Source of the DNA: Diphasiastrum complanatum
Lineage: Eukaryota; Streptophyta; Lycopodiopsida; Lycopodiales; Lycopodiaceae
Length of the DNA stretch: 64,000 nucleotides
Assembly (NCBI GenBank): GCA_029204225.1
Contig: CM055110.1
Span: 725,050 to 789,049, forward strand
Direction of reading: 5' to 3'
The notes under the pieces were generated by a model, which had not been told where the DNA came from, ran no database searches, and saw nothing but the letters and a program-made list of their open reading frames with translations. Within the stretch, counting starts at the first letter, position 1. Each line of letters starts with the position of its first letter. Both the position numbers and the translations under genes were made by a program. Of this stretch, positions 1-12,279 are shown one piece after another.

Positions 1-528
1 TGGTCCAGGTTTTATCCCAGATGTTACAACAAAACTATTATGGATGAAATAGTCACAGTCTCAAGTGAGGAGGCTATTGAATATGCTCAGAGGTTGATGA
101 AGGAAGAAGGTCTTCTTGTTGGTATGTCATCTGGTGCTGCTCTTGCAGGTGCTCTCAAGGTATTGTGCAATACCCACAGTTACAGTCTCCATTCGTCTCT
201 CGATTACAAAGGCAAACTTAGGTGGTAGTTACTGTTGCAGTTTTGCGAACTCAAATATTTCACATTAATTGGCTCCTGTTTATCTTCTCCAAATTATCTG
301 CATAATATGAGCATGGAATATTTAACAAAAGTTTTCATCTATATATTTATAATTTCTGACACTATTGGGTTGTTGGGTACTTTTTGATGAATTACCTTTT
401 AGGTTGCCAAGCATGCTGAGAACGAAGGGAAGCTAATTGTTGTGGTGCTACCTAGTGCTGCTGAGAGATATTTGAGCACTGTGTTATTTGCTGACATCAA
501 GAAGGAATGTGAAAGCATGACCTACTGA
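1..528 (+). CDS. Cysteine synthase-like (O-acetylserine thiol-lyase family), 3' end, frameshifted
   Basis: This is the C-terminal part of a PLP-dependent beta-substituted alanine synthase. The family makes cysteine from O-acetylserine and sulfide, or beta-cyanoalanine from cysteine and cyanide. Exon one (1-159) carries [21 protein letters not shown] and [14 protein letters not shown]; the SSGA motif contacts PLP in this family. A phase-0 GT-AG intron occupies 160-402 (AAG|GTATTG, CTTTTAG|GTTGCC). The last exon (403-528) encodes 41 residues from [18 protein letters not shown] through ERYLSTVLF to a TGA at 526-528. GPGFIPDV reads in frame 2 and the rest in frame 1, so one base is missing or two are extra near 38-43. 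That suggests a pseudogene or a sequencing error. The 5' part lies outside the window. Which subfamily it belongs to cannot be told from this piece. Confidence 0.78.
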
Positions 529-1484
529 TTGTGGCATATGCTACCAATTTAGCTAAAATCTGAATCATTGTTTATAGATGGGTGATTTGGCTTGCTTTTA
601 GGCGCTACTGTTCATCAATGCCTTGTATTTATAGAGAAATAAGGATTAAATGTATCTCTTCCCATCTGGTTGGATTTTTTTTATGTATATGGTCTACGTA
701 AGCTTGCATATAATAATTATGCAAGCATATGTTCAACACTATACATGCAGGAATTGATCCTCTAGGATTTTATTGTAGAGTTTAGGAAGTATCATAATTC
801 ACATTTTCCAATGTTTTGTTACTATTCAGAATTTTGTCATGTTAATTAGAATGAATCATGTTGGCTATTCTACAAAGTGCCAAATACTAGCCATTTTTGA
901 CAAATTTTTGTACACCGTAATCCATGTTCAAGGCAGTTGTAGTAGGCTTGAAGCTCATAAGGAAAGAAATCATGATCAAGGAAGCTTTCTTCAAAATATT
1001 TTAAAGCTTCGGAATCTAAAGTTTCAGGTAGTTGTTTCACATATGCTTTTCTAATGTTGCAACAATAGTACATTTGCTGTAGTTACACTCTACATATACA
1101 TTTTAGTTCAAGCCACTTTTGGAGTCTATGGGCTCCTAGATGTCCCTATTCCACGCTCAAATCTCACATGAACAGATCGAGATTTGGGCATGGGTTGCCA
1201 TTGCTACATGTAATACTCTTATCCAATTCATCTCCAACTTGATTTCTAAAACCATATTTGTGCGCTAGTAAAATGCCATTCTCAAGTATTGGTTCAAGTT
1301 GGGAATCCACATGTTTGGATTGATACTCAAGATGCAAAATGGTATGCTAATGAGGAAATGACATTGAGTTCATCCTTATAAGGTAAGTAACATGTTCTTT
1401 CTCTTTGTTGAAGATTTTGGAGCTTCGAAAGCAAACATTAATTTATTATTTTCAAACTTGATAAATAGCTACAAATTATTGACT
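529..1484. other. 3' flank of the cysteine synthase gene, no gene recognised
   Basis: AT-rich sequence that probably includes the 3' untranslated region. Overlapping open frames of 67-71 codons at 839-1073 on both strands match nothing I recognise. Confidence 0.4.
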
Positions 1485-1533
1485 TCTCTCTCTCTCTCTC
1501 TCTCTCTCTCTACTCTCTCTCTCTCTCTCTCTC
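1485..1533. repeat. (CT)n microsatellite
   Basis: Slightly interrupted CT run followed by a short CA-rich stretch. It lies at the upstream edge of a pyrimidine-rich LINE-like region. Confidence 0.95.
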
Positions 1534-2049
1534 CCCTCTCCTCTCCTCACACACACCACACACATACACGATGGCACGCTAGCCGCTTTTGCTGCTCAAT
1601 GCTCTACTGCTGCCTGTTGTTGCTAGCCCGCTGTTCCCTCCATCCTATATACCCCTCCTTCCCTATTCTCCATCCACTGTTTTGATGTCCCTCCCTCTTT
1701 GCTGGCCATCGGTTGTACCTTCCTACATTGCTAGCCTCCATCGCTGTACCTTTCTTGCCCTGCCATTGGCTTCTATGTAATATGGCTGATTGGCAATCAG
1801 TGAATCGGAAGGGGAAGAAGAAAACCCTTCCCCCCTTCTCCCTTTGTTTTCTCAGCCATTTCTACTATGGCTTCAAATCCCTTTACCTTGACTAACCCCA
1901 CCTCCCCCCTCCTGCTTCCCCTCATAGATCCTCCTCTCCCTTGACCCTACCCTCCACTCTCGCAACCTCTACCTTCTCTCCTACTGTCACTACCCCTTCT
2001 ACTCTTTCTTCCTCCTCTCCTTCTTTCACCCCCTTCCTCTTCATCCCCT
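1534..2049 (+). other. Pyrimidine-rich leader before a LINE ORF1-like frame
   Basis: C/T-rich sequence with short frames and no conserved domain. Its position directly before the coiled-coil frame suggests a LINE 5' untranslated region, but this is inference. Confidence 0.35.
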
Positions 2050-2760
2050 TTGTTTCCACCTCTTTTAGCTGATTTTTCGTCTAGTTTCCCTCGCTTTATT
2101 GAGTCTCTTCAAGAGACCAATGTGTCCTTGCTTGCCTTGATCAAGCAACAAGCACTCCAAATCTCCACTCTAGAGAATACGGTTTTGGCCCTCCAGGGCA
2201 AAGTTGGCATTCTTGAGGTTGATATTACTTACCTCAAGAATAAATTGGAATCAGATGAAGAGGAAGAAGAGGAAGTTGGCAATGCAGATTCAGAAGACAT
2301 GGCAAAGCAACTTCACTCATTGGAGTATCAATTTCAGGGAAGAGTTTTTGGGCCGACATGCTCAAGGGATCTAAGCAGGTTATTTCTGAATCTATTCAAG
2401 AACATCAAAAGAGGGATCTCAAGGCCATGAATGTCAGAGTTAGGGGAGCTTCTTTTGCGGGTAAGGACCTCGTGGTTGTGGCAAATGCTTTCATTCACTC
2501 CACCTTTGGTCTCACAGAGGATGTCATATCTGCTGCTTGGGTGGGTAAGCTCCAATCCATTGTTGTGTTTCTGCGTTTCAAGGATGCTTTGCTTCGTCAA
2601 AAGGTTCTACGTAAAAGAGGCTGCCTGAAAGGATCTACTATTTACTTGATGCCCATTCAATGGACTGAGAGAGAAAATTATTGCAGATGCCAAGGCCAAT
2701 GGTTTACGGGCTCTCTTTCAAGACAGAGACGTCCGGTCTTGGTTAAATTGCAGAACTTAA
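2050..2760 (+). pseudogene. LINE ORF1-like protein, two frameshifts
   Basis: The first part (2050 to about 2340) encodes a coiled coil with regularly spaced Leu/Ile, followed by a Glu-rich acidic run. Reading then moves to another frame (WADMLKGSKQVISESIQ, then an RRM-like stretch with VVFLRFKDALLRQKVL and LKGSTIYLM). Near 2674 it returns to the first frame for KIIADAKANGLRALFQDRD, ending at a TAA at 2758-2760. Coiled coil, RRM-like fold, then a basic tail is the layout of L1-type ORF1 RNA-binding proteins. The two shifts compensate each other, so the copy is decayed but the ancestral frame is readable. The call rests on architecture, since ORF1 sequences diverge quickly. Confidence 0.5.
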
Positions 2761-2970
2761 AATTTCAGATTCTTCTCTCTCCTACGTGAGAGATGTTTGA
2801 TTTACAGTCATTTATTTCCTCTCCTGCGTGAGAGAGGAGCTTTTTTACAGAGCAAATTACATTTTAATTTAGTTTTCTATTGACGACATTGTTCCGTCCG
2901 AGTTCCATTTCTTATAATGTACTCCTTTGGTCTTCTATGCCTTGTGCAATGGAAAAGACATTAATGAATT

Positions 2971-2974
<4 letters not shown>

Positions 2975-3056
<82 letters not shown>
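2975..3056. repeat. (TC)n microsatellite
   Basis: About 80 bp of uninterrupted TC. It directly follows an AT-rich stretch (ATTAATGAATTTC) and separates the ORF1-like frame from the ORF2 remnant. Confidence 0.97.
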
Positions 3057-3058
<2 letters not shown>

Positions 3059-3124
3059 ATAGATATATTGCAGCCGTGCTTTACTCTTCCTCTACTCTTG
3101 CTGCTTCCAATACCAAGATTTTAA

Positions 3125-3856
3125 CAGCAGGTGGTGGATTTACTACGTTCTTTGGACAATGTCTCTGTCACGGACTTTCCATCGGGCACTGATCGGTATA
3201 TTCGTGGCCAGCTCTTTCACCGTTATATAGAGCACACATGGGGACCCAACTCAACTTCTCGACCACACCACATTTATTACCAGACACACTTTCGTTCCCT
3301 TGATCCAGTCGGTTTACCTTTGCTCCTGTTGTATCTCTCACAGTCACTCTCATACGGCTTGCATTACCGCATTGGACAGCTACGCAATTCTTCCCATCAG
3401 CTTGCTGTTGAGATTGGTTGCTGCTGGAATTTCCCACATGAGCATAGATTATGTCGCCTCTGTTCTATGCGCGAGCTTGAAGATGAGGCACACTTCTTAC
3501 TTCGATGCCCAGTTTATTATGAGATCCGTGGTCAAAATTATTGTCTTTATCGGGATGGTCCGCATACACTTACCAATTTTTTCTCTTATCTTGTTGCTCA
3601 GTGTATGGGGATTCTTATCCGTGAGATGCGTTTACTTCATCAATCACTTTTGCCTCCGCACGATCATATGGGCATAGACTCTCAACACTTGCTAGTTATG
3701 GTATACTTTCAGACACCGGCCTGTGATGAGGATTCAGATGATGATATTGACATACCTGTCCCGCCACGGAAGAAAACTCGTCATGGTTGCAGACAGCCAG
3801 TACAGCCTTCATCTCGACGTATCGTTCAACGGACAGTTCGGGCCTATTTTGCTTGA
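3125..3856 (+). pseudogene. LINE ORF2 C-terminal fragment (zinc-finger tail after the RT)
   Basis: The open frame runs from just after a TAA at 3122 to a TGA at 3854. It contains HRLCRLC, then EDEAHFLLRCPVYYEIR, giving a CxxC...H...C zinc-finger pattern. This is the cysteine-rich tail found downstream of reverse transcriptase in many non-LTR retrotransposons. The end is acidic then basic (EDSDDDID, then PPRKKTRHG). The endonuclease and RT domains, some 900 residues, are missing upstream, where the TC array sits. No valid start codon is evident; this is the 3' end of a truncated element, not a host gene. Confidence 0.68.
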
Positions 3857-5001
<1,145 letters not shown>

Positions 5002-5930
5002 CTCCCTCTTGAACCTTGCAACTTTGCATGTTTAATCCAATTGTCTTTCTTTGCTTGGCAAACAGTGGCTTGTCGAACAACTTCGTGAGCAAATCTGCAA
5101 TCATGTCTTCTGATTTTATATATTGGACCTGGAGCTCTCCTTTCGAGATTAAATCTCGAATGATATGGTACTTCAAAGGTATGTGTTTTGTCTTTGAATG
5201 AAAAACATGATCCTGGGACAGATAGATGGCACTCTAAGAGTTCATCATCATCGTGCTTGGCCCTTCTTGTGGTATCTCGATTGCTACCAGCATCATCTGC
5301 AGCCACACTACCTCATTCGCCACCTTTGAAGCTGCGACGTATTTAGCTTCGCAAGAGGATTGAGCCACCAAGGTTTGCTTTTTGCATATCCAGCTGATTG
5401 CAGCTCCGCACGCTATGGTACATCCTCCAGTTATGGACTTGCTGTCTGTAGCTCGCCCAGCTTGCATCACTGTAGTGGTGCAGCTTGAATCTTTTTTCTT
5501 CGTTTTCAGCTCTGTAGGTTAATCCCATATTCTGGGTACCCTTCATATACTGTAGGATTCATTTTGTCATTTGCCAATGTGCCAGGCCAGGATTGGAAGA
5601 GAATTGGCTTAAGGCGTGAACAGAGAAAGCTAGATCGGGTCTGGTACAAATTGTGAGGTATATCAGAATCCGATTGAGTTTTGGTAGGGTATACCTGCCA
5701 TCTTCTGTTCTTCCTCTTCTGTTTTTGGGCAATCCTGTTTCGTGAGCTTGGCTCTAGTTATCATTAATGTGGCCTTTTCTTTGCAGTCCATCATGTGGTA
5801 CTGCTTGAACACCTTTTTGGCGTATTCTGACTTACTTTAGTGCATTTCGCCCTTTGTTCGATCTCTTCTGGTCTCCAGCCCGAGGCATTTCGTTGCTTCT
5901 CCAAGATCTGTGATTTCATAACTTTGAGAA
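5002..5930 (-). pseudogene. Copia RT end and RNase H, decayed (element C)
   Basis: Read leftwards on the minus strand. The end of reverse transcriptase (EITDLGEATKCLGLE, close to the usual DLGEAKYCLGIE) is followed by RNase H pieces: YSDASWASYRQQ, then ITGGCTIACGAAISW, SSCEAKYVAASKVANEVVW and KYHIIRDLISKGELQVQYI. These fall in several frames with frameshifts. The coding end lies about 15 bp before the 3' LTR. Integrase and most of RT are absent, because the gag-protease of another copia element is joined directly upstream near 5930. Confidence 0.75.
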
Positions 5931-6971
5931 ATCTGACTCTTCGTGTCTTTGATTAGCATCAAGGAATTTCCTATAGTTCCCACTCCATCTACTCTACATT
6001 CTTGATCACTTGTTGTTAGAATAGACTTTTTACAACCTACAAAAGGTACAAGAGTTGAGAAAAAATCCTTTTGGAAGGTCATGTGGGAACTAGCCCCACT
6101 ATCAATCCACCATGTGTCATTGGAGTAGCTCTTTGATGTTGATGTAGAAGCCATCAAGGATGAATCCACTTCATCCTCATCTTCCTCAAGAGTGAGGTTG
6201 CCTTGTTTGCTCTCTCCTTGTGCATTCTTCTTCTTGAAACACTCAAATGCAAAGTGCCCCTTCTTTCCGCAAAAGAAGCACTTGAGTTTGGCTTTGTTCT
6301 TCTTTCCACCTTTGGAGCTAGATGGTTCATTCTTGGTCTCCTTGTGTTGGATCTTCTTATTTGACTTTGTCTTTCCCTTGCTTGAGAAGTTGGCCTTTTC
6401 ATCACCATCATGCAACTTTAAGGATCCAATCCTTTGCTTGACATGAAGGATCCTGCTCTCCTTGGCCACAAGCACACTATGGAGCTTGTCAATGGAAGGT
6501 AGTGCATCTTGAATAGCAAAGCTTTGTACAAGATTGGAGAACTCATCTCCAAGACCATTCAAAATGATTTGAACAAGTTCATCATCATGAATACCCTCAC
6601 TAATGATGGAAAGTTCTTTGTTAAGAGATTTTATTCTAAAGACATACTCTTGAGCACTCTCATCACTCCCTCTAATGCTTTGAAGAACTTTGTTTCTAAT
6701 CATAAGCACTCTAGAGGTATTTTTGGATTCATAAATCCCTTTGAGGTAGTTCCAGGCCTCCTTGGTCGAGGTACAAGATGCTACTTCCTTTAGAAGTTAA
6801 TTACTAACATTCATTTTCAAACAATGTAATGCTAGTCTAGCTCTCTTTTTGTACCTCACTTGATCTTGCCCTCCTTGAGGTTCTTCTTTCTCTCCTATGA
6901 CAAGATGAAACATATTTTGGAGCACAAGTAGTGACTCCATTCTTACTTTCCAAGTTGAATAATTATTAGAA
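5931..6971 (-). pseudogene. Copia gag and protease, 3' part of a split gene (element D)
   Basis: A minus-strand open frame of 290 codons (6709-5837) plus upstream codons to 6971. It carries copia gag motifs (NNYSTWKVRME near 6965, SAQEYVFRIKSLNKEL), a CCHC zinc knuckle CFFCGKKGHFAFEC and the aspartic protease motif WWIDSGASSHMT. The frame then runs straight into RT-end sequence of element C, so integrase and most of RT are deleted. Several stops and shifts occur upstream of 6709. The first 16 codons of this gag are not adjacent: they lie on the plus strand at 22159-22205, and a family A gypsy LTR caps both cut edges. Confidence 0.85.
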
Positions 6972-6976
6972 TTTAG
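6972..6976. repeat. Target-site duplication, family A insertion (one side)
   Basis: TTTAG on the plus strand, which is CTAAA when read with the element. The partner CTAAA is at 22201-22205, next to the other LTR. Confidence 0.8.
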
Positions 6977-8234
6977 TGTCGTGCTATACCAACAGGGTTA
7001 ATATAGATTTTGTAGTGAAAAGTATCGTTCCCACAGAGGACAACGTTAGAAAGTTATGTTTTTGGTGTAATTATGACTGGTGGTATCGAATATTGGTTGT
7101 CAACAGACATTAAAAAGTAACCAGTATTACTTATATTTGGAATGGGTAATGTTAATGAATTCAGAACAACAATCTGGTCTCTATCGAATTGAAGGAAGCG
7201 CGTTCTACAAATGAAATGTTATCAGAGTAGTACAGCAGACTACACTATGGCTGACTAAGGTGTCAACAGAAAATCGGAAATTGTTCGATGTATTCGCGAC
7301 TGTGCAGACAATTAATTAATCGAGTTCGTGAACTCTTCGTTCATAGACAATAGTCCTCAACAACTAAAGCCCAACTTAATGGTTAAAGAGCACGAATGGT
7401 TTTAGAGCATGTTAGAAACTTATGTCAATGCCAATCAGGAAAACAGATTAGAGACTCAATTCTTCAGACATGGACTGTCATCTCATTTGTATACATACAA
7501 CTTAATTCAATGATCGTGCTAGACTGCACAAAGATAGTCATTATTCGAGCGTCGAAAAGAAAGTATTCGCGACAGACGAATAAGATGATTTTAAGACAAT
7601 TCTTTAGAGCATGCTTTACGGAAACACAACAAACGATTGTGATTCACTAGAGCGTCTATCTGATCAGAGAGTAATTCATAAAATGCGTTAGAGATTTTTA
7701 GCAGACTCAAGATCACTCACACTCAGCAGTGCGGAGAACAGAGATAAGAGAGAATAACTCACAAAACTCTATTCACTTCTTCAATATCTTACATAAGCAT
7801 AAACTCTTTTCTCTCGATGATCGAGACTGAAGTGTGAGATCAATATATGTTCTACGGGCCGAACAAACACACCTCTTAAACAGTAGGTGTGTCGCTCCCA
7901 CGAAAGGGTCTAGTTAAGAATTAAACTGAAAATACGTTCAACTATACCATAAGAGATATACTTAACTATGAATTAAAGTTACTCTAGTTTAACATGTCTT
8001 TTCATAACTAGTCGTTTCGTATGGACGACCTAGTTAAGGGTTATCCAAGGCAATGTCTTTTCCCATTAAAGGTCTAGCCCTTAATTTATAAGGCAAGTAC
8101 CTAGGAGATATATTCTCGAAAAATGACTTAGGCCTCTTCATGATTTGTACTTAACCAGCTCATATCTTCATTTTCGAGTATATCATGCCATATTTATGTT
8201 GATATTCAATTTTTGACATTTGCATGGCATCACA
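6977..8234 (-). repeat. Gypsy LTR, family A, 3' LTR copy
   Basis: 1258-bp LTR, TGTGATGCC...AGCACGACA on the minus strand. It aligns along its whole length with the plus-strand LTR at 22206-23471. A purine-rich tract (GAGGAAGGGGATA on the minus strand) sits immediately to its right at 8235-8247, marking it as a 3' LTR whose internal region lies to the right. It contains only short chance frames. Confidence 0.88.
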
Positions 8235-8879
8235 TATCCCCTTCCTCAAATGTGAAACATCCTCGTGAACATATCATCTTTATTTCGAGGATTATTCGAG
8301 AAACATCCTTGTTCGTCAGATTTTTGTTGAGGCGAAAAAAAATATTTCTTCATATGATTCGTCCTTTAGATATTTCTTTAGAGAATATGTGTCTTCTTGT
8401 TGCGTTGAGTAGGTTGATTTTGAGTTGAAATTGTTTGATGAAAACTGGAATCAAACTTCAAAACATCTTCAAACTGCAAAGATCTAGCTTCAGTATCACA
8501 GATAGGCCGCGCCCATACAAATCGATCACAGAATCAGCCCACATAGGACACAATTCTGACTATCCGTGCTTTCGCCATTAAGCACATTTCCTCAGTCACG
8601 CCCCCCCCCCACTTTTTGGTCGATAGCCGTTATAGCTAAACGATCGGCAGTTAACCACCCGTGCTTTACACCCAAATGCGGGCAACATCTCTGTATCAAT
8701 GGTTAACCCGTACAGTTCGAATATGTCGTCCCGCACCCCACAAGGCACAGACCGTGCTTACACCAACCTAATGGCAGCACCTTCCCTATCTATCCTACAT
8801 GAATAATATTTATGAATTACTCAATTTTTTATATAGTTTCTGAGCTAGCTGCAAGTTCATAGACGAATATCCACCTGAC
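8235..8879 (-). other. Internal remnant of family A gypsy, then unassigned sequence
   Basis: The first 250 bp or so next to the LTR should be the 3' internal end of the element; the minus strand reads something like LKKYFFSPQQ, which resembles a pol C-terminus, weakly. The rest, including a poly-C run near 8600, is not recognised. The left breakpoint of the proposed inversion should lie in this stretch. Confidence 0.35.
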
Positions 8880-10017
8880 ATGGTGTGTCCTACAACTGAA
8901 CAAATCAGACGTCATAGGTTCTACCGAATGCAATCACAAATCCATGAGCCATCCACAAATCCATTTGAAAGACAAGAACCTGATGGAGTCGAGTCATCAA
9001 AACGGTGTTGAATCCTCACAGGCCAGAACACACCTGAATGGAGCTTTTACTACTTACGGATTTCATATTGAAAAGAGAACCCCAAAATTACATCTACCCG
9101 AGTATGACGGTAGTTCGGACCCTCAAAGATTCTTGCAAATCTTTGAGAATGCATGCAATGTGTATGGATAAATATGTCCTGACGCTATGGTCCAACTATT
9201 TTCTATGACCATGCTCAATAAAGCACGTGATTGGTTTTTTAACCTCGATTGTGATGATAAGACTAATTGGTTTGCATTGAAAGAGTCCTTTATCAAACGT
9301 TTCAAGCCCTTGCGTTTCATAGAGAGTCCTTTTGTAAAATTGAGTAATATCAAGATGACAAAAGAAGAACGCGTACGAGACTATATTGAGCGTTTCAAGC
9401 GCTTAAAGAGTCAAGTACAAGACCAGCCCACTAAACAGATGCCCGTATAAGCAACATCAACTGCACATGGAGAAACTCACCAATGAGTTTCAAACTACTC
9501 TGAAGTCTATCCAATACAATATGCCTCATCAACCACACACTGCCCAGGTACCTAATAGACAAAAATCCATCTAGGGCCCACACTACCGGGCTACGCACCT
9601 TACTGATGCTTGTCCTTCATATCAGCCTACCCAAGCACATGCCATCCAATGATATGAAGAACAACCGTCACAATCTAGACACTCCTCGCATTATCACGAA
9701 TATCCGTCAAAAAGTCCAGAACCACTAGCCATACAAGATGGCTATGCCATTACGCAAGGGCCAATGAACAACAGATGCATCTGTGGTGAAACCGGCCATT
9801 TCATGGTTGATTGTCCAGTCAAGACCAAGTACCATGCCAAGTGTCTCGACTATGTTAGCAAACATAGTTTCAAAGAATTCCCAGAACAATCCAACAAGAT
9901 CCTACCTGCCCGCCACCTCAGTTATCACTCCTGACAGGATCCTACGACAACACAACCATAGCAACCTACCACTAACCATGTTGCTCAGTCGAGAAGTTTT
10001 TTGCAAACTTAAACTCC
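8880..10017 (+). pseudogene. Gypsy gag with zinc knuckle (family B), copy 1
   Basis: Starts MVCPTTEQIRRHRFYRMQ at 8880, then shifts frame. It carries the gag core: PKLHLPEYDGSSDPQRFLQ, MVQLFSMTMLNKARDWFFNL, IKRFKPLRFIESPFVKL and RVRDYIERFKRLKSQVQ. A later part has a degenerate zinc knuckle (CICGETGHFMVDC, about 9780-9818) and VKTKYHAKCLDYVSKHSFKE. Frameshifts and stops break it. The same protein occurs at 52325-52860 and, more complete, on the minus strand at 60640-61985. It ends abruptly near 10017, where minus-strand chromovirus pol begins. Confidence 0.82.
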
Positions 10018-12258
10018 GTAGAGTCCTCTACCGGCTATTAACAATTGCCTCGGGTTCAGGTGGTTCACTCACGGACTCAACACGAAGAAGTTCCACTAGA
10101 TCTTCCACAGGGACCAAGGTCTCCCCAACCCCCAACGAGGGTTTCAACTTACGAACGTGGAAAACAAGATGAAAATTAATGTTAGCTGGAAGGTCTAGTT
10201 TGTATGTGACCTTGTTCATCACTTGGATAACCTTAAAAGGACCGTAATACCTAGGCACCAACGTTGCACACTTAATAGTTTTCAAGCCCCTAGAGTGACT
10301 AGGGACTCTCAAAAACACCAGTCGTTGACCATGAATACCTTGAGCTTTCGAGATAGATCAGCATAGTGCCTTGCCCTATCCTGGGCACTTCTTATGTTAT
10401 CTTTAGCCAGCTGTAACATTTCTTGCATATCCGCAGAAAAATCAGCTGCGGCTTGCACCTGTAGGTTTTTCATGCCAACACTAATTGGTGATCGAGGTTG
10501 AAAGCCATACATAAGCATGAAAGGGCTGAATCCGGTCATTGAATGTTTTGCACTATTATATGCAAATTCCACCAGTGGAAGGTACTGTTCCCAATCAGAC
10601 TACCGATGGCCCACATATGCTCGAAGCATATCCTCCATCGTCTGATTGGTCCTTTCCATTTGACCGTCTGATTCCGGATGATCTGTAGAACTCAAACTTA
10701 AAGTTGTTTCCAACTTTTCAAATACTGCTTGCCAAAAATTCCCAGTGAATTTTGGGTCACAGTCACTGACAATACCGCAAGGCAGCCTGTACAGTCGAAA
10801 AAGCTTCTCAACAAACAGTTGAGCTAGTTCCGAAGCTTTAACAGTAGTTTTCGTTGGGATAAATTGAGCAAACTTTGTAAGTCTATCAACAATGACCCAA
10901 ACCGAATCCTGGCCCTTCCCTGTACGTGGAAGCCCGACCACAACATCCATAGATATACTTTCTCACTTTCCGGTAGGAATATCTAAAGGATGTAATAGGC
11001 CACTAGCTTTTAGCCTCTTTGCTTTATTTAATTGGCATTTAGTACATTTAAGTACATAGGCCTCTACCTAACTTTTCATCTTAGGCCACCAAAATTGCCT
11101 TCGAACTAAATCAAGTGTTCTTTGTATACCCGGATGTCCTGCGCATGGACTATCATGACACTCATCCAAGATTTGGGCCCTTATAGTGTCATTCTCCGAT
11201 ATACACACCTTTCCTTTACGAAACAAAATCTTGTTTCAAATTAGGCAATTTGTTTCAGTCTTTCCCTGATTCGAGGAATCTTGCAAACCTGAATCGACCC
11301 CAGAAAGTACTTGTTGCCAATACTTTCCAAAAAAGGATCGGACTCATATAGTCCTTGAAGAGACTGAAACAACTCCGGTTCTATAACAGTAAAGCACAAC
11401 TGATTAATAACCGGTAACCGACTCAAAGCATCCGCTAGAGTATTTTGACTTCCTTTACAATTACGTATAGAAAAGTCAAAGATCTGCATCAGCTCAGCCC
11501 ATCTAGCTTGCCTCCCCTTTAAATCTGTAGCATCACAGAAATATCGAAGAGTCTGATGATCCATCAAAACTTCAAATCTGGCTCCATACAAATAATGTCG
11601 CCAAATTTTCAAGGAATGAACAATTGCAAACAGTTCCTTCTCATAGGTACAATACCTAGACTGAGCAGGATTGAGTTTCTTGCTTTCATAAGCCACAAGA
11701 TGTCCATCCTGCATCAAAACAGCTCCAATAGCATAATCACTGGCATCGGTCCTAACCACAAAAGTCTTATTAGGATCGCCAATAATTAGTATTGGTGCCG
11801 AAGTGACACTTTTCTTAAGCAACTCAAAATAATTATTCGTATCCTCCGTCCACACCACTAGTGGACTCTTAGCCCTCCGGCTTAGCTTCTTATAGCCTTT
11901 CAAGGCCCGAGTAAGGGGAAATGCCAATCGAGCAAATTGGGGAATGTGCCAACAAAAAAATCCTACAAACCCCAAGAAGGACTCGATTTCCCGAACTGTG
12001 GTGAGAATAGGCCAATCAATAACCCCCTAGATACGATCAGCCTCAATCTCCACCCCCCGTTCGAAAATCTTATGCCCCAAGTAGGACAATTCCTTCGCAA
12101 AAAAAGTCATACATAGACTCTTTGGCAAAGAGCTTTTTCCTTCTTAGGATGTCCCAGACAATCCTAAGATGCTCTTTATGTTCCGCCAAAGTCTTACTGA
12201 ACACTAGGATATCATCTAAGAATACCACTACGAATCTCCAAACATGACCTGAACAAAT
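10018..12258 (-). pseudogene. Gypsy chromovirus pol fragment: RT end, RNase H, integrase, chromodomain start
   Basis: Minus strand, in order. The RT end (ELSYLGHKIFERGVEIEADRI, then ESFLGFVGFFCWHIPQFA, 12258-11900). RNase H (VVRTDASDYAIGAVLMQDG, KELFAIVHSLKIWRHYLYG, NTLADALSRLP, 11800-11380). A decayed HHCC finger (11240-11000). The integrase core (MDVVVGLPRTGKGQDSVW, DRLTKFAQFIP, IVSDCDPKFTGNFWQ, DHPESDGQMERTNQTMED, 10950-10600). The integrase C-terminus (LVPRYYGPFKVIQVM, FHLVFHVRKLKPSLG). It closes at PEAIVNSR, the first residues of a chromodomain, where the element is cut. Gag, protease, the N-terminal RT and the LTRs are missing. Several frameshifts show it is inactive. Confidence 0.9.
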
Positions 12259-12279
12259 CGTTCATCATCTATTGGAAAG

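Noticed and set aside
2880-3124. Open frames rich in Leu-Ser repeats (also at 1392, 3930, 4007 and 38617)
   Set aside because: They are translations of CT microsatellites, with no coding support.
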